Source of the DNA: Caenispirillum salinarum_A
Lineage (GTDB): Bacteria > Pseudomonadota > Alphaproteobacteria > Rhodospirillales > Rhodospirillaceae
Assembly (NCBI RefSeq): GCF_044803115.1
Contig: NZ_CP085224.1
Location: forward strand, 3,162,001 to 3,226,000
DNA length: 64,000 nucleotides
Direction of reading: 5' to 3'
In this document: piece by piece, positions 1 through 7,353 of the stretch
How positions within the stretch are numbered: the stretch's first letter is position 1
How the letters are laid out: the number at the start of each line of letters is the position of its first letter
Notes under the pieces: model-generated
The model's input: the letters and a program-made list of their open reading frames with translations, nothing else
The model's database searches: none
What the model was told of the DNA's origin: nothing
Translations under genes and position numbers: made by a program

Positions 1-64
1 AGCGATATCCTTAAGGGTACCGTAACGCCCAACCGCGCCACTGGATACATCGGATCGTCGTTTC

Positions 65-1453
65 ATGCAGGAAGCCGCTCCCGCTCCACCGCCCGCCGCC
101 CGGCGTCTGCGCGTTGCCGTCGTGGGATCGGGCATCGCCGGCCTGTCCTGTGCGTGGCTCCTGTCACAGCGCCACGACGTGACGGTGTATGAGAAGGATT
201 CGCGGCCCGGCGGCCATTCCTACACGGTGACGGTCCCCACGCCCGAGGGGACGGTCGCGGTGGACACGGGATTCATCGTCTACAACGACGCCACCTATCC
301 CAACCTGCGGGCGCTGTTCGATCACCTGGGCGTGCCCACGGTCGACAGCGACATGAGTTTCGGCATATCGGTCGATCACGGTCGGCTGGAGTACGCGGGC
401 TCGACCTCCCGCGCGAGCCTCTTCGCGCAGCGCCGGAACATCCTGCGCCCGCGCTTCTGGTCCATGTTGCGCGACCTGGTGCGCTTCTATCGCACCGCCC
501 CCGGCCTGCTGACCGAGCCGGGCGCCGAGGCGCTGACGCTGGGGGAGTACCTGGACCGCGAGGGCTACGGCGCTCCCTTCGTCGACGACCACCTGCTGCC
601 CATGGGCGCGGCCATTTGGTCGGCGGCGGTGGAGGACATGCGCGGGCATCCGGCGACGGAGTTCATCCGGTTCTGCGACAACCACGGTCTGCTCAAGCTG
701 CGCGACCGACCCGTGTGGCGGACGGTCGCCGGCGGCAGCCGGGAATATGTCAGCCGCCTTGCCGCCCCGCTTGCCGGCGGCCTGCGCCTGGGCGTCGGCG
801 CGGCCGAGGTCTGGCGGCAGCCGGAGGGACCGTGCATGGTGGTCGACACCGACGGCGGCGCGGAGCGCTTCGACCACGTTGTGCTCGCCTGCCATGCCGA
901 CCAGGCCCTGGCGCTGCTGCGCGATCCGTCTGCGCGCGAGGCGGCGGTGCTCGACACCTTCCGCACCCAGCCCAACCAAGCCTGGCTGCACACCGACCCC
1001 CGCCTGATGCCGCGCCGGCGCAAGGCCTGGGCCAGTTGGAACTACCTGTCCCACACGGGCCGCGACGGCCGCTCGGCGGTCTGCGTCACCTACTGGATGA
1101 ACCGCCTGCAACCGCTGGCGACGAAGACCGACCTGTTCGTCACGCTCAACCCGGATACGCCCCCGCGCGACGAGGCCGTCCTGGCGCGCATCGCCTACCG
1201 CCACCCTCTGTTCGACCGCCGGGCCGCCCGCGCCCGGGACCTGCTCTGGGGCTTGCAGGGCCGGCGCAACACCTGGTTCTGTGGCGCCTGGTTCGGCGCC
1301 GGCTTCCACGAAGACGGCCTGCAGGCGGGCCTTGCCGTTGCCGAGCAGCTTGGCGGCGTGCGCCGACCGTGGGCTGTTGAAAACGAGTCTGGCCGCATTC
1401 CACTGCGCGACCGCGCCAGGCCGTTCCCGGGCGCCGAGGAGGTGTCGGCATGA
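65..1453 (+). CDS. FAD-dependent oxidoreductase (amine-oxidase/desaturase-like)
   Basis: 462 aa. An N-terminal dinucleotide-binding fold is clear: GSGIAG at residues 21-26, the acidic end of the second strand at YEKD, then RPGGHS. The second FAD-contact segment lies near the C-terminus (CGAWFGAGFHEDGLQAG). This is the flavoprotein family annotated as NAD/FAD-binding protein or amine oxidase that usually sits next to DUF1365 and CFA-synthase genes, as it does here. In Rhodobacter a flavoprotein of this neighbourhood (UfaD type) desaturates a methylated fatty acid on the way to furan fatty acids; whether this protein does so is inference. The stop overlaps the DUF1365 start as ATGA, so they are co-transcribed. 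Only 64 bp upstream are visible; they contain a TAAG at 12-15, but any matching -35 would lie outside the window. Confidence 0.85.
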   Translation: MQEAAPAPPPAARRLRVAVVGSGIAGLSCAWLLSQRHDVTVYEKDSRPGGHSYTVTVPTPEGTVAVDTGFIVYNDATYPNLRALFDHLGVPTVDSDMSFGISVDHGRLEYAGSTSRASLFAQRRNILRPRFWSMLRDLVRFYRTAPGLLTEPGAEALTLGEYLDREGYGAPFVDDHLLPMGAAIWSAAVEDMRGHPATEFIRFCDNHGLLKLRDRPVWRTVAGGSREYVSRLAAPLAGGLRLGVGAAEVWRQPEGPCMVVDTDGGAERFDHVVLACHADQALALLRDPSAREAAVLDTFRTQPNQAWLHTDPRLMPRRRKAWASWNYLSHTGRDGRSAVCVTYWMNRLQPLATKTDLFVTLNPDTPPRDEAVLARIAYRHPLFDRRAARARDLLWGLQGRRNTWFCGAWFGAGFHEDGLQAGLAVAEQLGGVRRPWAVENESGRIPLRDRARPFPGAEEVSA

Positions 1454-2280
1454 CGATGGAAGCCGCCGACGGCGCGCTCTACGCCGGAACCGTCATCCAC
1501 CGCCGCTTCGCGCCCCGCACGCACCTACTGCGCTACCGGGTGTTCTCGCTGTTGGCGGACCTGGACGCCCTGCCCGCCCTGGACACGCGGTTGCGGCTGT
1601 TCGGGTACAACCGCCGGGCCGTCCTGTCGCTGCACGACCGCGACCACGGCCCCGGCGACGGCACGCCGCTGCGCCGCTGGGTCGACACCGAACTGACGGC
1701 GGCGGGCGTGGATCTCGGTGCTGGCGGGCGCGTGCGGCTGCTGTGCTATCCCCGGCTGTGGGGCTTTGTTTTCAATCCGTTGAGTGTTTACTGGTGCCAC
1801 CGCGCCGACGGATCGCTGGCCGCCGTGCTGCACGAGGTCAACAACACCTTCGGCCAGCGCCGCGTCTATCTGATTCCCACCGAGGCGGCCGAGACGGCGG
1901 ACGGCGGCACGGTGCGCCAGACGGCGGCCAAGGACTTCTACGTCTCGCCCTTCATACCCATGTCCATGGAGTACCGCTTCACCCTGCGCCCACCCGGCGC
2001 GGCGGTGACGGTTGCCATCGACGAACACGACCGCGACAGCGGAGAGAAGATCCTGCACGCCTCGTTCACCGGCCGCGCCCGCCCGCTGACCGACGCCGCC
2101 ATCGTCGGCGCCGTGGCGCGGCACCCGCTGATGACCGCCAAGGTCATCGCCGGCATCCACTGGGAGGCGCTCAGGCTGTGGCGCAAGAAGGTGCCGCTGC
2201 AACCACGGCCGCCCGCGCCCGACCGGCTGGTGACGGTGGTCGGGCGCGGCCCCGCCCCCGGCGAAGGCCACGCCGCCTGA
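1450..2280 (+). CDS. DUF1365 family protein
   Basis: 276 aa. Recognised by the DUF1365 pattern: a start resembling GTVIHRRFAPRTHLLRYRVF, the core FNPLSVYWCHRADG, EVNNTFGQRRVYL, and the K-x-F-Y-V-S-P-F-x-P-M segment. The biochemical role of the family is not settled. It is almost always found between a flavin oxidoreductase and a CFA-synthase-like methyltransferase, so a role in fatty-acid or phospholipid modification is likely. Its start overlaps the upstream stop (ATGA), and the methyltransferase follows after 52 bp. No signal peptide or clear membrane segment is visible. Confidence 0.85.
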   Translation: MTMEAADGALYAGTVIHRRFAPRTHLLRYRVFSLLADLDALPALDTRLRLFGYNRRAVLSLHDRDHGPGDGTPLRRWVDTELTAAGVDLGAGGRVRLLCYPRLWGFVFNPLSVYWCHRADGSLAAVLHEVNNTFGQRRVYLIPTEAAETADGGTVRQTAAKDFYVSPFIPMSMEYRFTLRPPGAAVTVAIDEHDRDSGEKILHASFTGRARPLTDAAIVGAVARHPLMTAKVIAGIHWEALRLWRKKVPLQPRPPAPDRLVTVVGRGPAPGEGHAA

Positions 2281-2332
2281 TCCCGGCGGCTTTCCACCGA
2301 CACCGACGAAGAGACACGGACCGCCCGCCGAC

Positions 2333-3598
2333 ATGCCACCATCCGACACCGCCGCCGCCACCTACACGGCTCCCGCCGCCCAGGCGCTCGCGCGCGACCG
2401 GCAGACGCCGCCGCCGCGCCTGGGGCCTTGGGGCCGGGCCGTGCTGCCCTTCCTGAGCCGGCTGGAGGTGGGCCGCCTCACGCTGGTGGACCCGGAAGGC
2501 CGGCGCGCGGTGTTCGAGGCCGAGCATCCCGGCCCCCACGGCGAAATTCACCTGCGCGACGTGGATTGCCTGCGCCGGCTGGTCACCGGCGGGACGGTGG
2601 CCTTCGCCGAGGCCTACCGCGACGGCGCCTGGGACAGCCCGGACCTGACCGCCCTGGTGGAACTCGCCGCACGCCATACCCATGCTCTGGAAACCCGCTT
2701 CAAGGGCCGGCCGCTGGCGCGCGGGCTCAATCGGATAATGCACCGCCTGCGCCGGAATTCCCGCACCGGCAGCCGGCGCAACATCGCCTATCATTACGAC
2801 CTGGGCAACGGCTTCTATCGCCGCTGGCTGGACCCATCCATGACCTACTCATGCGCCCTTTTCGACCGCCCCGACCAGACGCTGCACGAAGCCCAGGCGG
2901 CGAAGCATGCCCGTCTGGCGTCTCTGCTGGAGGTCGGTCCCGGCGATCATGTGCTGGAGATCGGCTGCGGCTGGGGCGGCTTTGCCATCCATCTGGCGCG
3001 CACACACGGCTGCCGGGTCACCGGCCTGACGCTGTCGACCGAGCAGCACGCCTGGGCCACCCGGGCGGTGCGCGAGGCTGGGCTGGCGGACCGGGTGGAC
3101 ATCCGCCTGCAGGACTACCGCGACGTCACCGGCACCTACGACGCGCTGGCCTCCATCGAGATGTTCGAGGCCGTCGGCGAGGAGCACTGGCCGCAGTACT
3201 TCCGCGTCTGCCACGACCGCCTGAAGCCGGGCGGCCGGGCGGCGTTGCAGGTCATCACCATCGCCGAGGACCGCTTCGACCGCTATCGCCGGGGAACGGA
3301 CTTCATCCAAAAGCACATCTTTCCCGGCGGCATGCTGCCCAGCTCCTCGCGCCTGCGGGACGGGCTGACCGGCACCGGCTTGGCCGTGACGGCGGAAGAC
3401 GCCATCGGCCCCCACTACGCCCAAACCCTGCGGCACTGGCGGGCCGCCTTTCAGCAGGATTGGCCCGCCATTGCCCGGGAAGGCTTCGACGAGGCGTTTC
3501 GGCGGCTTTGGACCTACTATCTGTGCTACTGCGAGGCCGGGTTCCGCGCCGGAACCATCGACGTGGTTCAGCTCGGCCTGCAGCGGCCGGCGACGTGA
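2333..3598 (+). CDS. Cyclopropane-fatty-acyl-phospholipid synthase-like methyltransferase
   Basis: 421 aa, the normal CFA-synthase length. After an N-terminal domain of about 130 residues comes the family hallmark YHYDLGNGFYRRWLDPSMTY (about 152-171), then the SAM-binding motif VLEIGCGWGGFA (from about residue 207) and the FEAVGEEHW segment. It transfers the SAM methyl group to an unsaturated acyl chain of membrane phospholipid, giving a cyclopropane or a methyl branch. In Rhodobacter, two enzymes of this family (CfaA and UfaM) belong to the singlet-oxygen response. The adjacent flavoprotein and DUF1365 gene favour the UfaM/furan-fatty-acid type over a plain CFA synthase, but sequence alone cannot decide. 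Confidence 0.87.
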   Translation: MPPSDTAAATYTAPAAQALARDRQTPPPRLGPWGRAVLPFLSRLEVGRLTLVDPEGRRAVFEAEHPGPHGEIHLRDVDCLRRLVTGGTVAFAEAYRDGAWDSPDLTALVELAARHTHALETRFKGRPLARGLNRIMHRLRRNSRTGSRRNIAYHYDLGNGFYRRWLDPSMTYSCALFDRPDQTLHEAQAAKHARLASLLEVGPGDHVLEIGCGWGGFAIHLARTHGCRVTGLTLSTEQHAWATRAVREAGLADRVDIRLQDYRDVTGTYDALASIEMFEAVGEEHWPQYFRVCHDRLKPGGRAALQVITIAEDRFDRYRRGTDFIQKHIFPGGMLPSSSRLRDGLTGTGLAVTAEDAIGPHYAQTLRHWRAAFQQDWPAIAREGFDEAFRRLWTYYLCYCEAGFRAGTIDVVQLGLQRPAT

Positions 3599-3652
3599 TC
3601 CGCCCCCTCTGGTCTTCCCGTACCTCTGGAAACGGGATGATCGGTGAGAAAG

Positions 3653-4306
3653 ATGCGAATCGAGGATTTCAGGAACCAGACGCCGCGGTTCGCGCCGGAG
3701 GACTATTTTTCCGGGCAGACCCGCGCCTGGGGCCTGTTTCTCGACCGCTTCGGCGGGCTGCGCCGGCAGTTCGTGGTGGACATCGCGGGCACATGGGACG
3801 CCGGGTCAAGCCGCCTGACCCTGGATGAGAGTTTCCGGTACGAGGATGGTTCCACCGAGACACGCACCTGGACGCTCCGGCGCCACGAGGGCGGCCGCTA
3901 CGAAGGCTGGGCCGGCGACGTGATCGGCACGGCGCGCGGTCGATGCCTGGGAAATGCCTTTCACTGGCGGTACATGCTTGCGGTGCCCATGGGCGGCCGG
4001 ACCGTCAGGCTGGCGTTCGACGACTGGATGTTCCTTCAGCCGGGCGGCGTCCTGCTCAACCGCGCCACGGTCTCCAAATGGGGACTGGATGTGGGGACGG
4101 TCTCCATCGCCTACAGCAAGACGGCCGAGGCCGATGCTGAGATCGCGGCGGCCACGGGCGTAGCGGCAACCCAGGCGCAAGGGCCGGTCGCCGACACGCT
4201 CAGAACGCGGCGATCCGCCGCCGAAAGAAACGCAGCACCGGCCCGATCACCGGCAGCATCTCGTAGAGGCCGGAGGCGGCGTCCCAGTGATCGACGTGGG
4301 CGGTGA
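3653..4306 (+). CDS. DUF3833 family protein
   Basis: 217 aa from the ATG; an in-frame GTG at 3644 is also possible. GGTGAGAAAG just upstream serves as a weak ribosome site. The core (EDYFSGQTRAWGLFLDRFGG, FRYEDGSTETRTW, WRYMLAVPMGGRTVRLAFDD, LNRATVSKWGLDVGTVSIAY) fits DUF3833, a beta-rich, lipocalin-like family of unknown function found in this lipid/stress cluster. The family domain ends near residue 160. The last roughly 50 residues are Arg/Ala-rich and overlap the 3' end of the convergent NTF2-like gene by 107 bp, so the extended tail may be an artefact of a lost stop codon. Confidence 0.75.
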   Translation: MRIEDFRNQTPRFAPEDYFSGQTRAWGLFLDRFGGLRRQFVVDIAGTWDAGSSRLTLDESFRYEDGSTETRTWTLRRHEGGRYEGWAGDVIGTARGRCLGNAFHWRYMLAVPMGGRTVRLAFDDWMFLQPGGVLLNRATVSKWGLDVGTVSIAYSKTAEADAEIAAATGVAATQAQGPVADTLRTRRSAAERNAAPARSPAASRRGRRRRPSDRRGR

Positions 4307-4667
4307 CAAGGCCCTGGGTGTCCAGGTGAACCTCGGTCATCCCGTCGGTCGCCCAGGCCCTGCCGCCCAGCTTGCGCAGGCGTCCGCTCATGTGCCAGCG
4401 CAGGAAACCGACATCACCCTGCTCTGCCATGCAGCGATGGGTGATGGTGAACGTGACGTCGCCGACGTCCTGAAAGGTCCGTTCCAGCACGGCCAGCATG
4501 GCGCCGCGGCCCTGGACGTCGTGGAACGGGTCCTTGAAGCGCACGTTCTCGGCAGTCACCCGGCGCATCTCGGGCAGGGTTTCCGGACGCAGGGCGGCAA
4601 GCAGGTTCGCATACGCTTCGAACCCCGCTATCCGTACCTCTTCCTGTGTCGTTCTCATGCTCGACAC
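4200..4667 (-). CDS. Nuclear transport factor 2 (SnoaL-like) family protein
   Basis: 155 aa, or 152 from an internal ATG. Typical small NTF2-fold protein: an N-terminal helix (FEAYANLLAALRPETLPEMR), then ENVRFKDPFHDVQGRGAM, a strand with FTITHRCM, WHMSGRLRKLGG, MTEVHLDTQGLVTAHVDHWD and a hydrophobic C-terminus. This branch is usually fused or adjacent to SDR oxidoreductases in the same lipid/photo-oxidative cluster. It starts 11 bp after the stop of the upstream SDR gene, so the two form an operon. The substrate is unknown. Confidence 0.8.
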   Translation of the reverse strand: MSSMRTTQEEVRIAGFEAYANLLAALRPETLPEMRRVTAENVRFKDPFHDVQGRGAMLAVLERTFQDVGDVTFTITHRCMAEQGDVGFLRWHMSGRLRKLGGRAWATDGMTEVHLDTQGLVTAHVDHWDAASGLYEMLPVIGPVLRFFRRRIAAF

Positions 4668-4678
4668 TCCGCAGCCCT

Positions 4679-5470
4679 TTACCGGTGTCGGACCATGCGC
4701 CGTGTAAGCGCGAAATACAACCCTTGTGGCAGTACTTTCGCAAGCTTCATAAAGAGCGTCATTCGGAATGGAAATGCGATTTCGAACCGTTTGGCATCAA
4801 GTCCCCGCACGATCTTTTCAGCGGCGAAGTCCGGCTCTACAAGAAACGGCATCGGAAAGTCGTTCCGCTCGGTCAGCGGTGTGCGCACGAACCCCGGATT
4901 GATGATCGACACGAAGACACCACAGGACTCCAGCTCGGGCTTCAACGCCTCGGCCATGTTGTTGAGCGCGGCCTTGCTCGCGCCGTAGGCGGCAGCCGTG
5001 GGCAGTCCGCGATAGCCGCTGACCGATCCCATGATCGCCACATGGCCGGCACGGCGCGCCACCATGCGCGGGACCACCGCCGCCAGCCCGTGTACGACAC
5101 CCATCACATTGACCTCCATGAGCGTGCGAAACGGCTGGGCGGAGAATATCCGGCCGTCGACGGGTTTGTGCGTGCCGGCGTTGAAAACCGCCAGGTCGAC
5201 CTCGCCAAGGTCGCGGCGAATCGCCTCGGCGGTCGCGGCCATGGCGGCCTCGTCGGTCACGTCGACGGGAAACGGATGCAAACGCGGATGCTCCGCCGCC
5301 AGTGCCTCCAGGTCCGCTTCGGTGCGGGCCGAGACGGCCACCGTGGCTCCGCGCCGCGCCAGTTCCAGCGCCAGGGCGCGGCCGATGCCCTTGCCCGCGC
5401 CGGTCACCCAGGCGACGCGGGCTCCTTCGACCGTGCGCTGTCTGCGTCCCGCCGTGGATTGCTCGTTCAT
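4679..5470 (-). CDS. Short-chain dehydrogenase/reductase
   Basis: 263 aa from ATG 5470 (an in-frame ATG at 5485 adds five residues; neither has a strong ribosome site). Classical SDR: glycine-rich cofactor loop TGAGKGIGRA, the NAG motif in FNAGTHKP, catalytic Ser in GSVSGYRG, the YGASK catalytic Tyr-Lys pair, and a PGFVRTPLT loop. It likely oxidises or reduces a lipid-derived alcohol/carbonyl with NAD(P)H. It is co-oriented with the NTF2-like gene and divergent from the sigma-factor gene across a 207-bp gap. A TGATCT at 5505-5500 (minus strand) recalls an ECF -35 box, but no convincing TAAG -10 follows. Confidence 0.85.
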   Translation of the reverse strand: MNEQSTAGRRQRTVEGARVAWVTGAGKGIGRALALELARRGATVAVSARTEADLEALAAEHPRLHPFPVDVTDEAAMAATAEAIRRDLGEVDLAVFNAGTHKPVDGRIFSAQPFRTLMEVNVMGVVHGLAAVVPRMVARRAGHVAIMGSVSGYRGLPTAAAYGASKAALNNMAEALKPELESCGVFVSIINPGFVRTPLTERNDFPMPFLVEPDFAAEKIVRGLDAKRFEIAFPFRMTLFMKLAKVLPQGLYFALTRRMVRHR

Positions 5471-5677
5471 GACGATTCTACGCATGGCGGGGCCGCCGGA
5501 GATCATGGAAATGTCATACGCCGCACCGGCGTCTTCCCAAAACGAATGAAAACGCATCAAAGCGCGTCTTATACGCCGGGATACGTCCGAAAAGGCTTGA
5601 ATGCCCATCGCAGGACCCCCAGCTTCATCGTCGCGAACACATCCACGAGCCCGACACCCTCTGCAGGAGCCGGACCC

Positions 5678-6670
5678 ATGACGCTGCCTTCTTCCGATCG
5701 CCCGCTTCCGCCGCTGCGGCTTCCGGATCCGCGCGACGACCGGACGGGCGGCTTGCGCGCCTATCTGTCGGCCATTCACGCCCTTCCCGTCCTGACCGAG
5801 GACGAGGAACGCCGGTTTGCCGACGCCTGGGCGCGGGAGGGCGACATCGACGCGGCGCACCGGCTGGTCACCGCCCATCTGCGCCTGGTGCCCAAGGTGG
5901 CGCGGCAGTTCCGCGGCCAGGGCATGCCGCTGTCGGACCTGATCGGCGAGGGCAACATCGGGCTGCTGCAAAGCCTCAAGCGCTATGACCCCGACAAGGG
6001 CTTCCGCTTCGCCACCTATGCCCGCTGGTGGATCCGGGCGGCGATCCTCAACCATCTTTTGCAGGACTGGTCGCTGGTGAAGATCGGCACGGGCACCGGC
6101 AACAAGCGCCTGTTCTTCAATCTGGCCAAGGCCAAGCGCGAGATGGGCCTGATCGGCACCGAGAACATGACGGACGCCGACATCTCGCGCCTGGCCGAGC
6201 GCCTGGACGTGAGCCCGTCCGACATCGTGCGGATGAGCCAGCGGCTGTCGGGCGGCGACCTGTCTCTGGACCATCCCACCGGAAGCGACCCGGACGACGG
6301 CCGCACCGGCACGCTTATGGACACCCTGGCCGACGAGCGCCCGGACCAGGAGGCCCAGCTTGCCGACCGGCAGGAAAGCCATTGGCGGCGGGAGAAGGTG
6401 CGCGAGGCATTCGGCGTGCTGGACGAGCGCGAGCGCACCATACTGGCCCGCCGCTACCTGACGGGGCGGCCCCACACGCTCCAGGCCCTGGCCGCGCTGT
6501 ACGGCGTGACGGCCGAGCGCATCCGACAGATCGAGGCCAAGGCCATCAACAAGATGCGCCAGGCGATCACGGCGGCGAAAGCGGCGAAGGCCGCCAAGGC
6601 GAGCAAGGGGGCAGCCGGGCCGGCGCGCCGCCGCGCCCGCCCCGGCGCGCCCGTTCCCGCCGCCACCTGA
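5678..6670 (+). CDS. rpoH: RNA polymerase sigma factor, RpoH family (RpoH-II-like)
   Basis: 330 aa. Region 2 is intact (LVTAHLRLVPKVARQF, GEGNIGLLQSLKRYDP, RFATYARWWIRAAILNHLL). The RpoH-family segment WSLVKIGTGTGNKRLFFNL is present; the RpoH box reads NKRLFFNL instead of the usual QRKLFFNL. Region 4 has a typical HTH (LYGVTAERIRQIEAKAINKM). The start is supported by AGGAG eight bases upstream of the ATG. The C-terminus carries an extra Ala/Lys/Arg-rich tail of about 35 residues. In Rhodobacter, RpoH-II is induced by sigma-E in the singlet-oxygen response, and this gene's place beside lipid-modification genes fits that role. Assignment to RpoH-II rather than RpoH-I is inference. Confidence 0.87.
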   Translation: MTLPSSDRPLPPLRLPDPRDDRTGGLRAYLSAIHALPVLTEDEERRFADAWAREGDIDAAHRLVTAHLRLVPKVARQFRGQGMPLSDLIGEGNIGLLQSLKRYDPDKGFRFATYARWWIRAAILNHLLQDWSLVKIGTGTGNKRLFFNLAKAKREMGLIGTENMTDADISRLAERLDVSPSDIVRMSQRLSGGDLSLDHPTGSDPDDGRTGTLMDTLADERPDQEAQLADRQESHWRREKVREAFGVLDERERTILARRYLTGRPHTLQALAALYGVTAERIRQIEAKAINKMRQAITAAKAAKAAKASKGAAGPARRRARPGAPVPAAT

Positions 6671-6699
6671 CGCGCGTCGGTTCAATACCCGCTCGACAA

Positions 6700-6727
6700 T
6701 TGACGCCCCGCTCCGTCCGGCCATACT
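6700..6727 (+). promoter_or_regulatory. Candidate sigma-70 promoter for the PAS_5 gene
   Basis: TTGACG at 6700-6705 and CATACT at 6722-6727 are separated by 16 bp. The next start codon (6778) is 50 bp downstream, with GGAGGA as ribosome site. Seen by eye only. Confidence 0.45.
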
Positions 6728-6777
6728 GGGCACCGCCCGCCGGCCGGCGGGGCGTCGTGTCGTCTGGAGGAAGCCGC

Positions 6778-7329
6778 ATGCATTTCGCGCCGGAAATCGA
6801 CCACCCCGTGCTCAAGGCCCTGTTCCGGCACTGGGTGGCCGCACGCGGCGACCGCCTGATGCCCGAGCCCGGCGCCATCGACCTTTCCGTCCTGCCGCCC
6901 GACGTGCGGCGCCACGCCGTCGTCTATGCGTGCGAGCCGGCGGCGGCTGCGGGTGAGGACTGTCCCCGCTTCCGTCTGGTGCAGGTGGGCGAACAGGCGC
7001 GCGAACGTTATGGCGCCGACGCCGAAGGCCGCTTCGTCGACGAGGTGGTGCGCGCCCATGACCTGGACGTGCTGATACGGGTTCTGGAAAGCGTGCGCCG
7101 CGATCGCGTTGTCCATTGCTACCGCACCATGATCACGCTGGCCGGGGGCGGCGCCGTGCCGCGCGCCAAGCTCCTGCTGCCGCTGGGGACCGAGGACGGC
7201 GTCGTGACCGGCGTGTTCGGCGGACTGGTCCAGACAGCGGCCCCCGACCACGGCACCCTCGACGACACCTATCACAGCCGTTTCGTGGCCCTGGACGCGC
7301 TGGAGGACCGGCCGGAGAATTTCTCCTGA
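6778..7329 (+). CDS. PAS_5 domain protein
   Basis: 183 aa, preceded by a strong GGAGGA ribosome site seven bases before the ATG. Matches the alphaproteobacterial PAS_5 (formerly DUF) family: HPVLKALFRHWVAARGDRLM at the start, FRLVQVGEQARERYGADAEG in the middle, and YRTMITLAGGGAVPRAKLLL. It consists of a single PAS domain with no output domain. Such proteins are abundant in Rhodospirillales and their ligands are unknown. It is a single gene, followed immediately by a convergent hairpin and the end of the antiporter operon. Confidence 0.75.
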   Translation: MHFAPEIDHPVLKALFRHWVAARGDRLMPEPGAIDLSVLPPDVRRHAVVYACEPAAAAGEDCPRFRLVQVGEQARERYGADAEGRFVDEVVRAHDLDVLIRVLESVRRDRVVHCYRTMITLAGGGAVPRAKLLLPLGTEDGVVTGVFGGLVQTAAPDHGTLDDTYHSRFVALDALEDRPENFS

Positions 7330-7353
7330 TTTCTCCCGCCGCGGGACGATCAG
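7326..7353. terminator. Hairpin between convergent genes
   Basis: CTGAT at 7326-7330 pairs with ATCAG at 7349-7353, and an inner stem TCCCG/CGGGA closes on a CCG loop. It overlaps the stop codons of both the PAS_5 gene and the last antiporter gene, so it could end transcription from both sides. There is no U-run, so its activity is uncertain. Confidence 0.4.

Noticed and set aside
164..1309. Long open frame antisense to the FAD oxidoreductase
   Set aside because: Low-complexity Arg/Ala/Gly composition, as expected for antisense frames in GC-rich DNA. The sense frame has clear FAD motifs.
2278..2310. TGATCC before the methyltransferase gene as a sigma-E -35 box
   Set aside because: No TAAG at the required 18-bp distance, and the gene lies within an operon.
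5471..6733. Minus-strand extension of the SDR frame over the sigma-factor gene
   Set aside because: The upstream part is antisense to a well-conserved RpoH-type gene; the SDR begins at 5470 or 5485.
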